This document shows, piece by piece, positions 1-9,356 of a stretch of DNA of 64,000 nucleotides. This DNA comes from Nitrospira sp. Lineage in GTDB: Bacteria; Nitrospirota; Nitrospiria; Nitrospirales; Nitrospiraceae. Made by a program: the position numbers and the translations under genes. A model generated the notes under the pieces. The model was not told where the DNA came from, made no database searches, and saw only the letters and a program-made list of their open reading frames with translations. How positions within the stretch are numbered: the first letter of the stretch is position 1; the number at the start of each line of letters is the position of its first letter. The stretch covers positions 3,582,001 to 3,646,000 of the forward strand of contig JBAOHZ010000009.1 of the NCBI GenBank assembly GCA_037045225.1. Reading direction: 5' to 3'.

Positions 1-1479
1 GCGGGCGCTTCTGTGGGCTCTATTATGGCCGCCATGGCGGCCCGGCTCTTCACAATCGAAGACGGTACCCTCGCGCTCCAACGCTTGGCCGCAACCTTTC
101 TCTCGCTGGACCGCCTGGTCGTGACGGATCGGTTCGCCGATTTTGTTCGGCGTTTCATGGTGCGGGCGAACGACGTGCGCATTTCGCCGAAGAACCTCGA
201 CCAGTTCCTTCGGCGATTCGACCTGCAAGTGGCGGGAGACTATAACGAGAATGCGAGAACAGTGTTGGCGGGTATCGCACGCCTTTTATTCATCAGCCCC
301 TTCGAGTCGCTGGATCTTGTTCGTGCCGTCCATGACGAGCGGTACCAAGAAGCGGCGGAATTGTTCCGACGGTACACTGCCTATTTCTTCGAGCGCTATG
401 GCGCAGGCTTAGAACTTCTGGGGGCGGAACCACTTAGGTTGCTGATCGCGGAGCACATCCTCACCGACCTGGAAGCGCCGTACGGGGACAATCCCTCCTC
501 CACGCCATTCGATTATTTTCGCACACATCACGACAAATTTCTGTTGGCGACATCGACCAACGTCACGAAAGGCGAACTTCATGTGTTCGGTCGGGAAGCG
601 CAGGAAGGCAAGCCGTGCAACGCCCTGCTCGTGGAAGCCTTGCTGGCGAGCAGTGCGTTCCCGGCTGTATTTCGTCCTCGAAGGTATTCCGAGGTTTATC
701 CGTGCGATGCCGATCCATCGGCGGAGGTCGCGACCAGGTTTGTCGACGGCGGCCTCCTGGACAATCTACCGCTCGATCATGTGGTGACTTTTCTGCACAA
801 ACGCGCACAGCAGGGGCTGCTCGCGAGAAGGCCAAAGGGGGGCACAGTGCGCCATCTCCTCTTGACGGCCTCACTCGAACCGAAAGCGCAGTCGGGGAAT
901 GCCGAGGTATGTCAACGCGATTGGCACGAGGTGGCTCGGCGCGTGAAAGAATTGCACTACAATCGCAAGATCGACATGTTCGAAGGGGCGCAAGCGCATT
1001 TCCGGAAGATTGTGTCTACTTTCGGAATGCCTCAACGATCGTCTTGGCAGCCTCTGGATCTGAACGTCTTGACAGTGGTCCCGAAATGGCTGTGCGGCAC
1101 ATTCGCCTTTCACGGCATGCTCGGGTTCCGCTATTACAAGCAGGCTGCCAGTATTGCCCATGGATGCGCCATGACCTTTGCGACCTTGAGTGGCGGGGGG
1201 TATGGCGACGCAGTCAAATCACATGAAGGGGCCTTTGTCGAAGGCCGCATCAACGCAGATTTCCTTCATAGACTTAATAGGGATGCCATTAAAGGCAAGC
1301 CTGGTGCCTGCTGGTTCCGCCGTGAAAGCACTTGTCCGTTCAGTGTCGAAGCCATCGCTGCGGCCAATAGGGGCGCAGCAGATCCTGATAACCCACCCTT
1401 TCTCCAGGAAACGGCCCGTGTGTTGCCCATGATTCACGAATATTGCCGAAGGCCGGAGACGCATGAGCGGTTGAGCTAG
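1..1479 (+). CDS. Patatin-like phospholipase, N-terminus cut off by the window edge
   Basis: The frame is open to base 1, so the true start lies upstream. The first codons read G-A-S-V-G, the GxSxG nucleophile elbow of patatin lipases, with the catalytic Ser codon at 10-12. The partner Asp is in the D-G-G motif at about 744-752 (FVDGGLLDNLP). Patatins use this Ser-Asp dyad to hydrolyse acyl ester bonds in lipids. A long C-terminal part (about 240 residues after DGG) has no motif I recognise. The stop is 24 bases before the next gene, a huge membrane protein on the same strand, so the two are probably co-transcribed. The family call is firm; substrate and location are unknown. Confidence 0.88.
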   Translation, partial: AGASVGSIMAAMAARLFTIEDGTLALQRLAATFLSLDRLVVTDRFADFVRRFMVRANDVRISPKNLDQFLRRFDLQVAGDYNENARTVLAGIARLLFISPFESLDLVRAVHDERYQEAAELFRRYTAYFFERYGAGLELLGAEPLRLLIAEHILTDLEAPYGDNPSSTPFDYFRTHHDKFLLATSTNVTKGELHVFGREAQEGKPCNALLVEALLASSAFPAVFRPRRYSEVYPCDADPSAEVATRFVDGGLLDNLPLDHVVTFLHKRAQQGLLARRPKGGTVRHLLLTASLEPKAQSGNAEVCQRDWHEVARRVKELHYNRKIDMFEGAQAHFRKIVSTFGMPQRSSWQPLDLNVLTVVPKWLCGTFAFHGMLGFRYYKQAASIAHGCAMTFATLSGGGYGDAVKSHEGAFVEGRINADFLHRLNRDAIKGKPGACWFRRESTCPFSVEAIAAANRGAADPDNPPFLQETARVLPMIHEYCRRPETHERLS

Positions 1480-1503
1480 GCGTCCGTTGCGTGGAGGCGA
1501 CCT

Positions 1504-4500
1504 ATGACGGAACCGGGTTCTTCAGGACGGCGAAAAAATGATGGTGGGCGAGCGGGGAAGATTGCCATTCGACTGAAAAGATCTTCCAGCTGGACCGCGT
1601 TGACCACTCTTCTATTGTCCGTGGGGTTCCTGATCGCGGGAGGCGTACTCTATTACACCTATGTGAAGGGCCAAGAGGCCTCGCTGACCAAACGACATTT
1701 TCGCAACCTCGAAACCATCGGGCGGAATCTTTCGGAGGCGACGAAGGCTTATGAGAATGTGATAGGGGGAGGTAGCGAAGCTGGCCTCAGCTTTCCACAA
1801 CTGCCCTCATCGTTGCCTCAGGATCAGCGCTGCTTTTCGGAACCATTTGTGAAGGTCAGGGGATCCTTGCCGGCGAAGGAGGCAGCCACTGACTGGTTAC
1901 GGAGGCTCGCCCCAACCTTCGCCTATCTCTGTGCCAGTTCCAAATTGCACGACGTGGGGCTCTCGCTCGATATCCAACCTCCTGTAGCAGTTGACTTGCG
2001 TCATTTCCAAAAGGAGAAGGTCAACCAGACTCTCAAATTAGCCCTGGATGAAGGGTATGAGTTCAAGGCACTAGGCAGGGATATTCTGAAACTGACCCCT
2101 CCTCCAGACGATTTTGAGCGAGACTCAAAAGCCTATCGCGTCACGCCGGAACTTAATGGGAGGCGTGGCCTCAAGCTAGAGAAGGGGTTGGGCAAGCCTC
2201 CTAAATGGGGGAATAAGAAATTCACGTGTTCCGATTGCAGACTGACACTCCATGCGCGCTTCGATCTACAGCCGGTGTTGGACGAGTTGGTTCCGCCTGA
2301 CACCTTTGCGGACCTGTTCGTCGCGGACGAGCAGGGCAATGTCATCGTACATCGGGCGGACAAGGAGCGGTCGAACGATACACGTTTCGAGCAACTTGCA
2401 GGACTGCTGCGCGGAGATCCTGCTCCAATTGTGCAGGGTACTTCCGCGCCAGTTGACCAGCAGAAACGCCCTCTGTGGGAGCAACTGCCGTTGCGCAAGA
2501 CGGTTCGGCTTGGGGATAGCGACTATTATCTGTATGCGCAGGCAGTTCCCATCGATTCCAGATCCCCCAACGGAATTCTGCCGCACGGAGATGCCGGTCG
2601 GCTGAAACTGATCGTGGCCGGTCTGGTGCCGGTCAGCGAGGTGTTGTGGTCGGCCCTGGTCATTCCGCATGGCGTGTCGCTGACGCTCATTTTCATGTCT
2701 TTTGCCCTGACGTTTACGCTGCCGTTGATCAAGCTGGCGACCATGGGGCCGCGGGACCGGCTCGGCCTCACCGACGCCCTCGGGTGCATGTTGTTCTCCA
2801 TGATGGGGACCGCGCTGCTCACCTTCACCATCGGCTCATGGACGTTACATGACCAGGTGAAGTCCGCGGCGGACGTAAAGCTTAAAGTCGCCGCCGAGGC
2901 TGTGAGAGTTAACTTTAAAAAAGAACTTAAGAGTCTTGTGGAAAAACTGAAGGATCTCCGTAAGAAGCCAATGAGCTCTTTGGGGGGTAATTGTCATAAA
3001 TCCAAGCAGTATGGCGTCTGTTTTGGTATGCCCATCGGGGTGTCTCTAAGTGATCCGTTAATCTTGACGACCATCTGGATTGATCCCCTTGGCGAGATCA
3101 GACATCTGGAGACCATTCGGCGCACTTCCCTTCTGACGACGAATATACGGGAACGTGGCTATGTGAAGGATGTGTGGGCCGGAAGGTTGCTACATCTCGA
3201 ATCAGACCATGAGATGGGTTTCTCGATTCAGCCGATTTATGCCTGGGATGATGGTGAATTCGGCACCATGTTGGCCACGAAAGTGATGCCGGACGAGGTG
3301 CCGAAAGCGAGGATTCGATTAGGCGAATCCGTCGAAACTAAAGAGTATTCAGCCGGCGAGTATGTTCTGGCGATTCGGACTCGCATGCAATCATTGGTGA
3401 ATACGGTGGTCCCTGTCGGGTATGGCTATGCCGTCATCGATACAGATGGCACGGTGCTCTACGCATCCGACATGAGCAGGAATCTGCGTGAAAATCTGTT
3501 CAGCGAAACCGACAACGACCCTCGATTCACCAGCCTGGTCCGTGCTCAAACGACCGGCACCTTCCGGGTGAACTATCGCGGCCGTGCTCATGTCGTGAAC
3601 GTGAGCAGACTCCTCGAGCCCTTATCTTGGACCCTGGTCGTCTACCGAGACACGCGCTGGTTGGATTGGGTCACCGACCAGGCGTTGTTTTTCGGCGTGG
3701 CGCTCTTCACGATCTACAGCTTTGTCATTTTGCTGGGCGGACTGTTCGTCATTGTGATCTTCCAATCGGTCAACAGCGGGGAGGGGGGCTGGCTGTGGCC
3801 GGCACAGCAACGGTTTGGCATCTATGAAAAACTGATGGTCGTCAACATTCTGTTCCTACTGGTTATCATATTGGTCGTTTATTTGTGTAGTGAGGACCAC
3901 CCTGTGCGCGTGTTGTTAGGAGCTGTGGTTATATCCTGTATTGCTATGGGCATCATGGTGTGGTGCCTCAGGACTAACCCCGCCAACAAACAAGTGGGCT
4001 TGAGCGAGATTCGTGGCGAGCGGGGAGCATTGTCGCCGCATACGAGGTGGGCCTACTCTGGTCTTGCCACCACCGCTATCTTACTCATGTCGGCGATGCC
4101 CTCCGGGGTATTTTTGACTGTGGGGTTTCAACGGGCCCTTTCCGTGTATGAGTCCTATGCTGCGAACGAGTTTCATATGCAAATTGGGAAGCGTAAGGAA
4201 GAGAGCTTTCGTTGGCATCAACACATTCTTGGAAAAGATCGATTCAACGACTCGCCTCTTGCTGGCATTGAATACTGGCAATTTTTGTTTAACTGTGATT
4301 GGACCTCCACGGCTCAGAAATCAGGAACAGTAAACCTGACAGCTCAACCGCCGGAATGGTTCATGGAGCGGACTCGTTCGCTTCTACATTTGTGGATGTG
4401 GGCGCCGGGTAGACAACTCGGAGGCTGGATTGGTCATTCGGTGGACAATATGGGAGGGACGTCGCGCTTTCTCCTGTTTGCTGCGACGGGCAGCCTGCCT

Positions 4501-5856
4501 TGGGTTTTCACGGGTACTGCCCTCGTTGGTATCGCCGCCATATTGCTGTATATGCGCCTGTGCGAAGAGATGCGGGGAAAAAAGAAATGGGTGATCAGTC
4601 TGGCTATTGGCGTAGGCATAGTCGGATTTGCCGTATTGCTGTGGCGTTCCGAGGACCCTGGAACATCGCCCACTTGGCAGCTTGCCGGGTTTGCCTTTCA
4701 CCTCGGGATCGGCTGCGCGTTGTTAACAGCCACCACCTACGGATGTCAGCGGCTTGTGAGCCACTATTTATTCTTGATGGATTTTGCCGAGCCGTTGATA
4801 AAAAGTGGTTACCGCCAACTGGTTGCTAGCAAACGAGTTCTCCTAGTGCTCCCTCCGACGCATGGTGCTCAGTGGGTAGAAGATAAATTGATACAAGACA
4901 AGTGGACTGTAGTGAACATAGCAGCGCTTCTAAGAGATTATGAACGTGAAGGCATATTGAACGATTCCCGTATTGGGAAGGATATACCAACCCCCCTGGC
5001 CATTTTGTGGTTTGACCATCGCTTGTCTGAGCGTCGTCAAGCGATCAACATGCTGAAACTCATGGAACATCTAGCCTTGGAGAATGACCGCAAGATATTG
5101 GTGATTTCACACCGCCACCCCTTCGATCCAGAAATTGTGTCCTTCGAATCAAGCGATATTCCGGTGCAAGATCGTTCCTTTGTCTTGAGTCGCGACCGCT
5201 GGGCGGCGGCCTTCAAGGATTTTACGGTCATTCCCTACTCAGGGTTCGAAGATTTTGATGATCATCTCCCGATGGTCGAAACGATTTTGAGAGAGCCGGC
5301 GGTGCTCGAACCAAATAACTCACAATCCTCACTCTGGATTAATTGGGTTCATAAGACGACGACTGAGGGGAAGGGACAATCGCCGGATCAGCAGGTTGAG
5401 AGCAAGGCCCGTTACGCCTTAGGAGTGTTGCGTTGTCGGTACGAATATTGGTGGGCCGACTGCACGCCGAGCGAAAAGCTGGCCCTCTGGCATGTGGTGA
5501 ACGATCGATTCTTGCACGCCGGCAATTCCAAATTGTATCCCTTGCTCTGGAAAGGCCTGCTCAAGCTGTCTCCTGACATCAAGCTTCGCAGCAAGAGTTT
5601 CCACCTCTTCGTGAAGCAGGTTGGAGACCGTGATGAATTGGCCTTCCTGCGGGATGACCTCAAGCCCAGCACCTGGGCAAAGCTGTCGAGGCCCCTGCTA
5701 CTGGGACTCCTTTCCGCGGTCATTTTCCTTGCCGTGACTCAGGAGAACGTTCGTGATGTGATCATTGCGCTCGTGCCCGTCCTTCCGGCGTTCCTTATCG
5801 AAATTCCGCGGTTGATCGGTGGAAACATTCGAGCCGCTATTTCTAGGGAAGTGTGA
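1504..5856 (+). CDS. Giant multi-pass membrane protein with Cache-like sensor regions and a degenerate NTPase-like cytosolic domain
   Basis: 1450 residues, function unknown. TM1 is at about 27-50. An exported region follows with a Cache-like stretch (DLFVADEQGNVIVHR, about 270-285). Two TM segments are at about 380-446. A second probable Cache region covers about 519-712 and includes YAVIDTDGTVLYAS. At least seven more hydrophobic segments lie between about 724 and 1082. The cytosolic part begins RVLLVLPPTHGAQW near 1111, where a Walker A would sit but without GKT. LAILWFDHR (about 1165) and KILVISHRHP (about 1197) look like Walker B and sensor strands. Two more TM helices close the protein (about 1395-1440). 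No kinase, GGDEF or methyl-accepting domain is visible. It probably senses a periplasmic ligand and may act with the upstream patatin (inference). ATG start; the Shine-Dalgarno-like sequence GGAGGCGACC directly precedes it. Confidence 0.8.
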   Translation: MTEPGSSGRRKNDGGRAGKIAIRLKRSSSWTALTTLLLSVGFLIAGGVLYYTYVKGQEASLTKRHFRNLETIGRNLSEATKAYENVIGGGSEAGLSFPQLPSSLPQDQRCFSEPFVKVRGSLPAKEAATDWLRRLAPTFAYLCASSKLHDVGLSLDIQPPVAVDLRHFQKEKVNQTLKLALDEGYEFKALGRDILKLTPPPDDFERDSKAYRVTPELNGRRGLKLEKGLGKPPKWGNKKFTCSDCRLTLHARFDLQPVLDELVPPDTFADLFVADEQGNVIVHRADKERSNDTRFEQLAGLLRGDPAPIVQGTSAPVDQQKRPLWEQLPLRKTVRLGDSDYYLYAQAVPIDSRSPNGILPHGDAGRLKLIVAGLVPVSEVLWSALVIPHGVSLTLIFMSFALTFTLPLIKLATMGPRDRLGLTDALGCMLFSMMGTALLTFTIGSWTLHDQVKSAADVKLKVAAEAVRVNFKKELKSLVEKLKDLRKKPMSSLGGNCHKSKQYGVCFGMPIGVSLSDPLILTTIWIDPLGEIRHLETIRRTSLLTTNIRERGYVKDVWAGRLLHLESDHEMGFSIQPIYAWDDGEFGTMLATKVMPDEVPKARIRLGESVETKEYSAGEYVLAIRTRMQSLVNTVVPVGYGYAVIDTDGTVLYASDMSRNLRENLFSETDNDPRFTSLVRAQTTGTFRVNYRGRAHVVNVSRLLEPLSWTLVVYRDTRWLDWVTDQALFFGVALFTIYSFVILLGGLFVIVIFQSVNSGEGGWLWPAQQRFGIYEKLMVVNILFLLVIILVVYLCSEDHPVRVLLGAVVISCIAMGIMVWCLRTNPANKQVGLSEIRGERGALSPHTRWAYSGLATTAILLMSAMPSGVFLTVGFQRALSVYESYAANEFHMQIGKRKEESFRWHQHILGKDRFNDSPLAGIEYWQFLFNCDWTSTAQKSGTVNLTAQPPEWFMERTRSLLHLWMWAPGRQLGGWIGHSVDNMGGTSRFLLFAATGSLPWVFTGTALVGIAAILLYMRLCEEMRGKKKWVISLAIGVGIVGFAVLLWRSEDPGTSPTWQLAGFAFHLGIGCALLTATTYGCQRLVSHYLFLMDFAEPLIKSGYRQLVASKRVLLVLPPTHGAQWVEDKLIQDKWTVVNIAALLRDYEREGILNDSRIGKDIPTPLAILWFDHRLSERRQAINMLKLMEHLALENDRKILVISHRHPFDPEIVSFESSDIPVQDRSFVLSRDRWAAAFKDFTVIPYSGFEDFDDHLPMVETILREPAVLEPNNSQSSLWINWVHKTTTEGKGQSPDQQVESKARYALGVLRCRYEYWWADCTPSEKLALWHVVNDRFLHAGNSKLYPLLWKGLLKLSPDIKLRSKSFHLFVKQVGDRDELAFLRDDLKPSTWAKLSRPLLLGLLSAVIFLAVTQENVRDVIIALVPVLPAFLIEIPRLIGGNIRAAISREV

Positions 5857-6004
5857 GATCGAAACCACCACACCTTCCCGGTCGGCATGGACGCGCGGGT
5901 TGTGCTGGCCTTGCGGCCCCGCTGGCCGGACCGTGGTCCACAGCCGTTGGTCAAGCCGAGGTCCGATCATCCGTGAAATCGGGTCGGACCACTCGCGACC
6001 GCTC

Positions 6005-6018
6005 GGCCTTTCGAGGCC
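6005..6018 (+). terminator. Small hairpin with TTCG tetraloop, possible terminator
   Basis: GGCCT-TTCG-AGGCC is a perfect 5-bp stem with a stable UUCG-type loop. It lies 150 bases after the membrane-protein stop and is followed by ATTTGATG, only a short U stretch. The rest of the gap 5857-6143 holds GC-rich sequence and no convincing gene. Confidence 0.3.
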
Positions 6019-6070
6019 ATTTGATGAAGCGAACATTTCTAAAGTGGCTGGACAGCCCCCTCCCCCCATA

Positions 6071-6099
6071 TTGACTCCCCCCTAAATCCCCGCTAGCCT
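6071..6099 (+). promoter_or_regulatory. Candidate sigma-70 promoter for the DUF4412-like gene
   Basis: TTGACT at 6071-6076, a 17-base spacer and a poor -10 (TAGCCT, 6094-6099). It ends 44 bases before the ATG at 6144, a sensible leader length. The -10 match is only 3 of 6. Confidence 0.35.
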
Positions 6100-6143
6100 C
6101 TGTCCCCGCCAGACAATCACCCGGTTCACCAGGAGGTTAGGCC

Positions 6144-6893
6144 ATGTCGCTCTTTCGATCTGCCGTAATGTTGGTCTCGTTGGTCCTTGTGCCCCTGACG
6201 GTCGCGGCTGCCCCGCCACCGGAGCCGACGGTGGAATATTCGGCGGACAGCACGATGGAAACCGAAGGTGGGATGATGATGAAGTCTCGCGTCTATCACG
6301 CTCCCATGAAGCAGCGAATGGAAATGGGCGGGGCGGGCGGCAGTGTGACCATCATCCGCAAGGACAAGAAGGTCGTCTGGCAGGTGATGGGCGACATGTA
6401 TATGGAGATGCCTATGGATCAGTCGAACGCGTCCGACATGGGCGGCTTCGACATTCAGGAGCAGACCGAAGTCGGGGAAGAAACCGTCAACGGGATGAAG
6501 ACCACGAAAACGAAGATCATCGCGACGAAACCCGACGGGTCGAAATTCGGCGGTTTTTTCTGGACCACGAAAGACGGGGTCACGGTGAAAATGGATCTCC
6601 TTGCGAAGGACGGAGACAGGAAGATGCGGATGGCCAGTGAGTTGACCAACCTGAAAATCGGGAAGCAGGATCCGGCGCTGTTTGAAGTGCCTGCCGGCGC
6701 GACGAAAAACGATATGGGTGCGATGATGGGGCAGGGCGGCATGCCGAATATGGAAGAGATGATGAAACAGGCCGGGCAGGAACGGGCGAAGGAGAAACGG
6801 TCGTCTAAGAGCAGCAGCGGGAGCAAGAGCCAGGAGAGCGAGACGCCTGCGGCTGAAGTGAACAAGATGCTCAAAGGTCTCTTCGGCCGATAG
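6144..6893 (+). CDS. Exported DUF4412-like protein
   Basis: 249 residues. Residues 1-22 form a Sec signal peptide (MSLFRSAVMLVSLVLVPLTVAAA). The mature part, about 25-190, has the alternating beta pattern of DUF4412/LolA-like periplasmic proteins, with phrases such as KKVVWQVMGDMYMEMP and PALFEVPAGA. It is unusually rich in Met, with MGGAGG, MMGQGGMPNMEEMM and many paired Met. The tail (about 200-249) is low-complexity Lys/Ser/Glu. The start is well supported by AGGAGG nine bases upstream. It is followed after 12 bases by another exported protein, likely one operon. Role unknown; Met-rich periplasmic proteins can bind copper, but I see no defined site. Confidence 0.75.
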   Translation: MSLFRSAVMLVSLVLVPLTVAAAPPPEPTVEYSADSTMETEGGMMMKSRVYHAPMKQRMEMGGAGGSVTIIRKDKKVVWQVMGDMYMEMPMDQSNASDMGGFDIQEQTEVGEETVNGMKTTKTKIIATKPDGSKFGGFFWTTKDGVTVKMDLLAKDGDRKMRMASELTNLKIGKQDPALFEVPAGATKNDMGAMMGQGGMPNMEEMMKQAGQERAKEKRSSKSSSGSKSQESETPAAEVNKMLKGLFGR

Positions 6894-6905
6894 GGGAGGT
6901 GCGGG

Positions 6906-7883
6906 ATGCGTGCGATCAACATTCTTGGTTGTGTCCTACTGCTGCTTGCTGTGACGGTGTCTCCGGTTCGCGCCGATGATATCTGCTTAGGGGATGAAGA
7001 GGAGAAGAGTGCTAAGGCGGCGGTCGCCGTGCTGACGAAGGCCGAACAGGCCGGCCGGCCGGCCGAGCTGTTTGTCGCCTATCGATTCATCCTTGGCAAC
7101 GAGTGTCTCGATCGCTACGACAAAACCGCCCTGGCCCGGGCCAAAGTAGGCGTGCCGAAATTAGGGCGTGATTTGGCGAAGGCCGCCGAAGCGAAAGGGC
7201 TCTGGTACTCCGCCGATCCGGTTCGGGGCGATGGCCAGACCTCAGCGTTTCGCTATTATGACGCGATCGGCGATTATGCCGATGCGAATCGTGTGATGAT
7301 GAAAGCACTGCAGGCGAAACCGGACGATCTCCCGCTCTTTACGGCGGCCTGGGGGGTGGATCAGGGGCGTTCTGGCGCGCCGGACCCGAAAACCGGTGAG
7401 CGGCAACCCTACGTCTCACCCTCGGCCTATCGTCAGGACTTGCAGAAGATGGCGTCGGCCACGGCCGATCGGCTGATGAAAGCGGAAGAGCAGGATGCGA
7501 AGGGGCTTTCAGGCGGCGCGGTTGCAGTGGCCACGGCGACGGCCCAGTCTCTTGAGAAACTCAGAACCGCGGCTGGGTGGATGAAGTTCTTACCGGCCGG
7601 CGACAAGATGGCGCGGGAACGGGCCGAGCAGCGTGGCGATACGATCACGGCACGTCCCGATTCGACGTTCACTCAGACGAATGCCGTCATGTATTACGAG
7701 TTCGCCGGTTCTCCAAAGTCAAAAGACAAACTGGCGCAGGTCAAAAAGAAGATGGAAGAGTCCAGTCGTGCGTTGGAAAAGTCCGGTGAGAGAGTGAAGG
7801 GGGCTTTCGCGGAGCAGAGCCAGGCGGAACAAAAGAAGTTCGATAAGAAGAAGGCCGACCTCGAAAAAGAGCTCGGGTTCTAG
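6906..7883 (+). CDS. Exported protein of unknown function
   Basis: 325 residues. A signal peptide covers about 1-24 (ends SPVRADD). The mature part is largely helical and rich in Ala, Lys and Glu, with a TPR-like look around 110-150 (DAIGDYADANRVMMKALQAKPDD). The C-terminus (about 275-325) is a highly charged helix likely to form a coiled coil. Two Cys occur near the mature N-terminus (about 28 and 65). GGGGAGGT just upstream of the ATG is a strong ribosome site. It is the second gene of a probable pair with the DUF4412-like gene. No enzyme motif is seen. Confidence 0.7.
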   Translation: MRAINILGCVLLLLAVTVSPVRADDICLGDEEEKSAKAAVAVLTKAEQAGRPAELFVAYRFILGNECLDRYDKTALARAKVGVPKLGRDLAKAAEAKGLWYSADPVRGDGQTSAFRYYDAIGDYADANRVMMKALQAKPDDLPLFTAAWGVDQGRSGAPDPKTGERQPYVSPSAYRQDLQKMASATADRLMKAEEQDAKGLSGGAVAVATATAQSLEKLRTAAGWMKFLPAGDKMARERAEQRGDTITARPDSTFTQTNAVMYYEFAGSPKSKDKLAQVKKKMEESSRALEKSGERVKGAFAEQSQAEQKKFDKKKADLEKELGF

Positions 7884-8010
7884 CGGCGGACTCCGGTCTG
7901 TTTTCCGTTCCGTCTTATTTGCGCACGATCTATCGAGATTCCTGCCCGACCACATGGTCGGCTAACTGGTATGTCTGTATCGGGCAGCCGTTCTCTTCTC
8001 CAATGCTGCT

Positions 8011-8036
8011 CCTTGCGCTGCGGCAAGGGGCCTTTT
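8011..8036 (+). terminator. Possible intrinsic terminator after the exported-protein pair
   Basis: CCTTGC (8011-8016) pairs with GCAAGG (8023-8028) around a 6-base loop, followed by GGCCTTTTG. It is 127 bases past the upstream stop and 28 bases from the end of the convergent lipoprotein gene. The T run is short, so this is tentative. Confidence 0.35.
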
Positions 8037-8063
8037 GAACCTGCCGACACGCTACATCCGGCC

Positions 8064-8597
8064 CTACCCCTTGCTAGGGCCAGGCGAGAGTGACTGCAGA
8101 TGTCCAGGATTCTTTTCTTCTTCAAACGTGCCCGTTCCGCAGCCCCATCCTCCGTACATCATCCCGAAGAATCCACAATAGGCACCGGCCTTGAACGCCC
8201 AATCTCTCCGTGTGGCGTTCTCGATCTGACCGTCATGGATGAGGAACGACACATATTGTGAGCCGACGGGAATCATGGCGGGGAGGGGAATAATCACGAC
8301 GTACAATACGAGCCCTGACCATCGCAGGCCATCGGTCTTGTACATCCATTCTTCTGTGCCTGGTTCACTCGATTCGATACGGTCTGGCTCGCCCCACTGT
8401 GCGCGTAGTTCCGCAGCCGTCTTGGGTGTTCCGTCGGGTTGGCCTGTGCGCAGGTCGATGGCACCTCTGTGTTGATCGATCTTGGGACGGGCACTGGATT
8501 CACTCCGGCTACCCAGCGTCCACGCCCCGAACCCGACGCAACCCTGCAACATCATGGCTACGGCCAACCAGATCACAATCTGTCGAGACTTGCGCAT
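8064..8597 (-). CDS. Predicted lipoprotein, BamE/SmpA-like middle
   Basis: 177 residues. A short signal sequence ends in the lipobox L-Q-G-C, with Cys20 as the lipidation site. The following LRAQWGEPDRIE...EEWMYK resembles the start of BamE/SmpA-type small outer-membrane lipoproteins (a G-x-P-D turn, then a W-x-Y strand). This likeness is weak. A hydrophobic stretch (LVLYVVIIPLPAMIPVG) and a Gly/Cys-rich segment near the end are not typical of BamE. Convergent with the upstream exported-protein pair and divergent from the PilZ gene; it seems to be a single-gene unit. A weak AAGGG ribosome site precedes the ATG. Confidence 0.7.
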   Translation of the reverse strand: MRKSRQIVIWLAVAMMLQGCVGFGAWTLGSRSESSARPKIDQHRGAIDLRTGQPDGTPKTAAELRAQWGEPDRIESSEPGTEEWMYKTDGLRWSGLVLYVVIIPLPAMIPVGSQYVSFLIHDGQIENATRRDWAFKAGAYCGFFGMMYGGWGCGTGTFEEEKNPGHLQSLSPGPSKG

Positions 8598-8778
8598 AGC
8601 GCCCTTTCTCTCTGGAGCAAACGCCCTGACTTCGATTCGAGTGTTCGGCCCGAAGCCTACTCAGATCCGGATGGCAAAACAAGGTGGGGCACGGGCGTGA
8701 CTTGTTGTCTCACCCTCCCAAGGTGGGATATCGATCGCAGGGCCGGTCTCGGTACCATCCGCCCACAGGGAGGATGTG

Positions 8779-9159
8779 ATGGCACCTCGTCGGTATGTTC
8801 GAACGTACTACCGGTTTCCACTCGAGTACCCCGTCATTTTCGCTGGGGCGCCGTTCGTCGGCGAAGGGGTCCTGACCAACCTGTCGCTGAAGGGCTGTTC
8901 GGTGACCTGCGATCGTGAGGTCCTTTGCGGCAGTGATGTGCGCGTGAGTGTTCTGCTCGACCATCAACCACCGTCGCTGCCCATCGACCTTGGCACGATT
9001 AAGTGGGTAAACGGTCGTCAGTTCGGTGTGGAGTTTATTCGCCTGCCTCTTGAGTCCCAACAACGTCTTCATCGCACGCTTCGCATTGAGCTGATCGAAT
9101 GGTTGCAGAAACGACAGGCCGGCGGTGATGGGTCGGGAGCATCCGAGCAAGACGCCTAG
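8779..9159 (+). CDS. PilZ domain protein (probable cyclic-di-GMP receptor)
   Basis: 126 residues, one PilZ domain. The two ligand motifs are visible: R-T-Y-Y-R (residues 8-12, RxxxR) and N-L-S-L-K-G (34-39, N/DxSxxG), followed by the typical G-V-E-F strand near 99. PilZ proteins bind cyclic di-GMP and act on motility, exopolysaccharide or secretion partners. The ATG at 8779 was chosen over the GTG three bases earlier because AGGGAGG (8767-8773) gives normal spacing. It lies between a lipoprotein and a glycosyltransferase gene, but there is no clear operon link. Confidence 0.88.
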   Translation: MAPRRYVRTYYRFPLEYPVIFAGAPFVGEGVLTNLSLKGCSVTCDREVLCGSDVRVSVLLDHQPPSLPIDLGTIKWVNGRQFGVEFIRLPLESQQRLHRTLRIELIEWLQKRQAGGDGSGASEQDA

Positions 9160-9356
9160 CGCCGACGGTCTCTCGTCGTGCGCAACGCATCGTTGGTGAA
9201 AGAACATTCCTAGGAATGCTGGTCGGCACGACACTGTCGCCAGTGAGCCCTCCGCGACAACCTTCCTGTTTCCCTTCCGATTTCAAGATTTCATCAAGTT
9301 ATCAGCCCGATACACCGATGTATGGAATGGAACCTACAGGGTAGGCCGGTATTGGT

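Noticed and set aside
5928..5939. GGACCGTGGTCC palindrome
   Set aside because: Only two bases would be left for the loop, so it cannot act as a hairpin; one isolated copy is not evidence of an operator.
5853..6074. 73-codon open frame after the giant membrane protein
   Set aside because: Overlaps the stop, no ribosome site, Pro/Gly/Arg-rich composition of non-coding GC-rich DNA.
8439..8918. 159-codon plus-strand open frame between the lipoprotein and PilZ genes
   Set aside because: It overlaps both real genes in other frames and its product has no recognisable motif.
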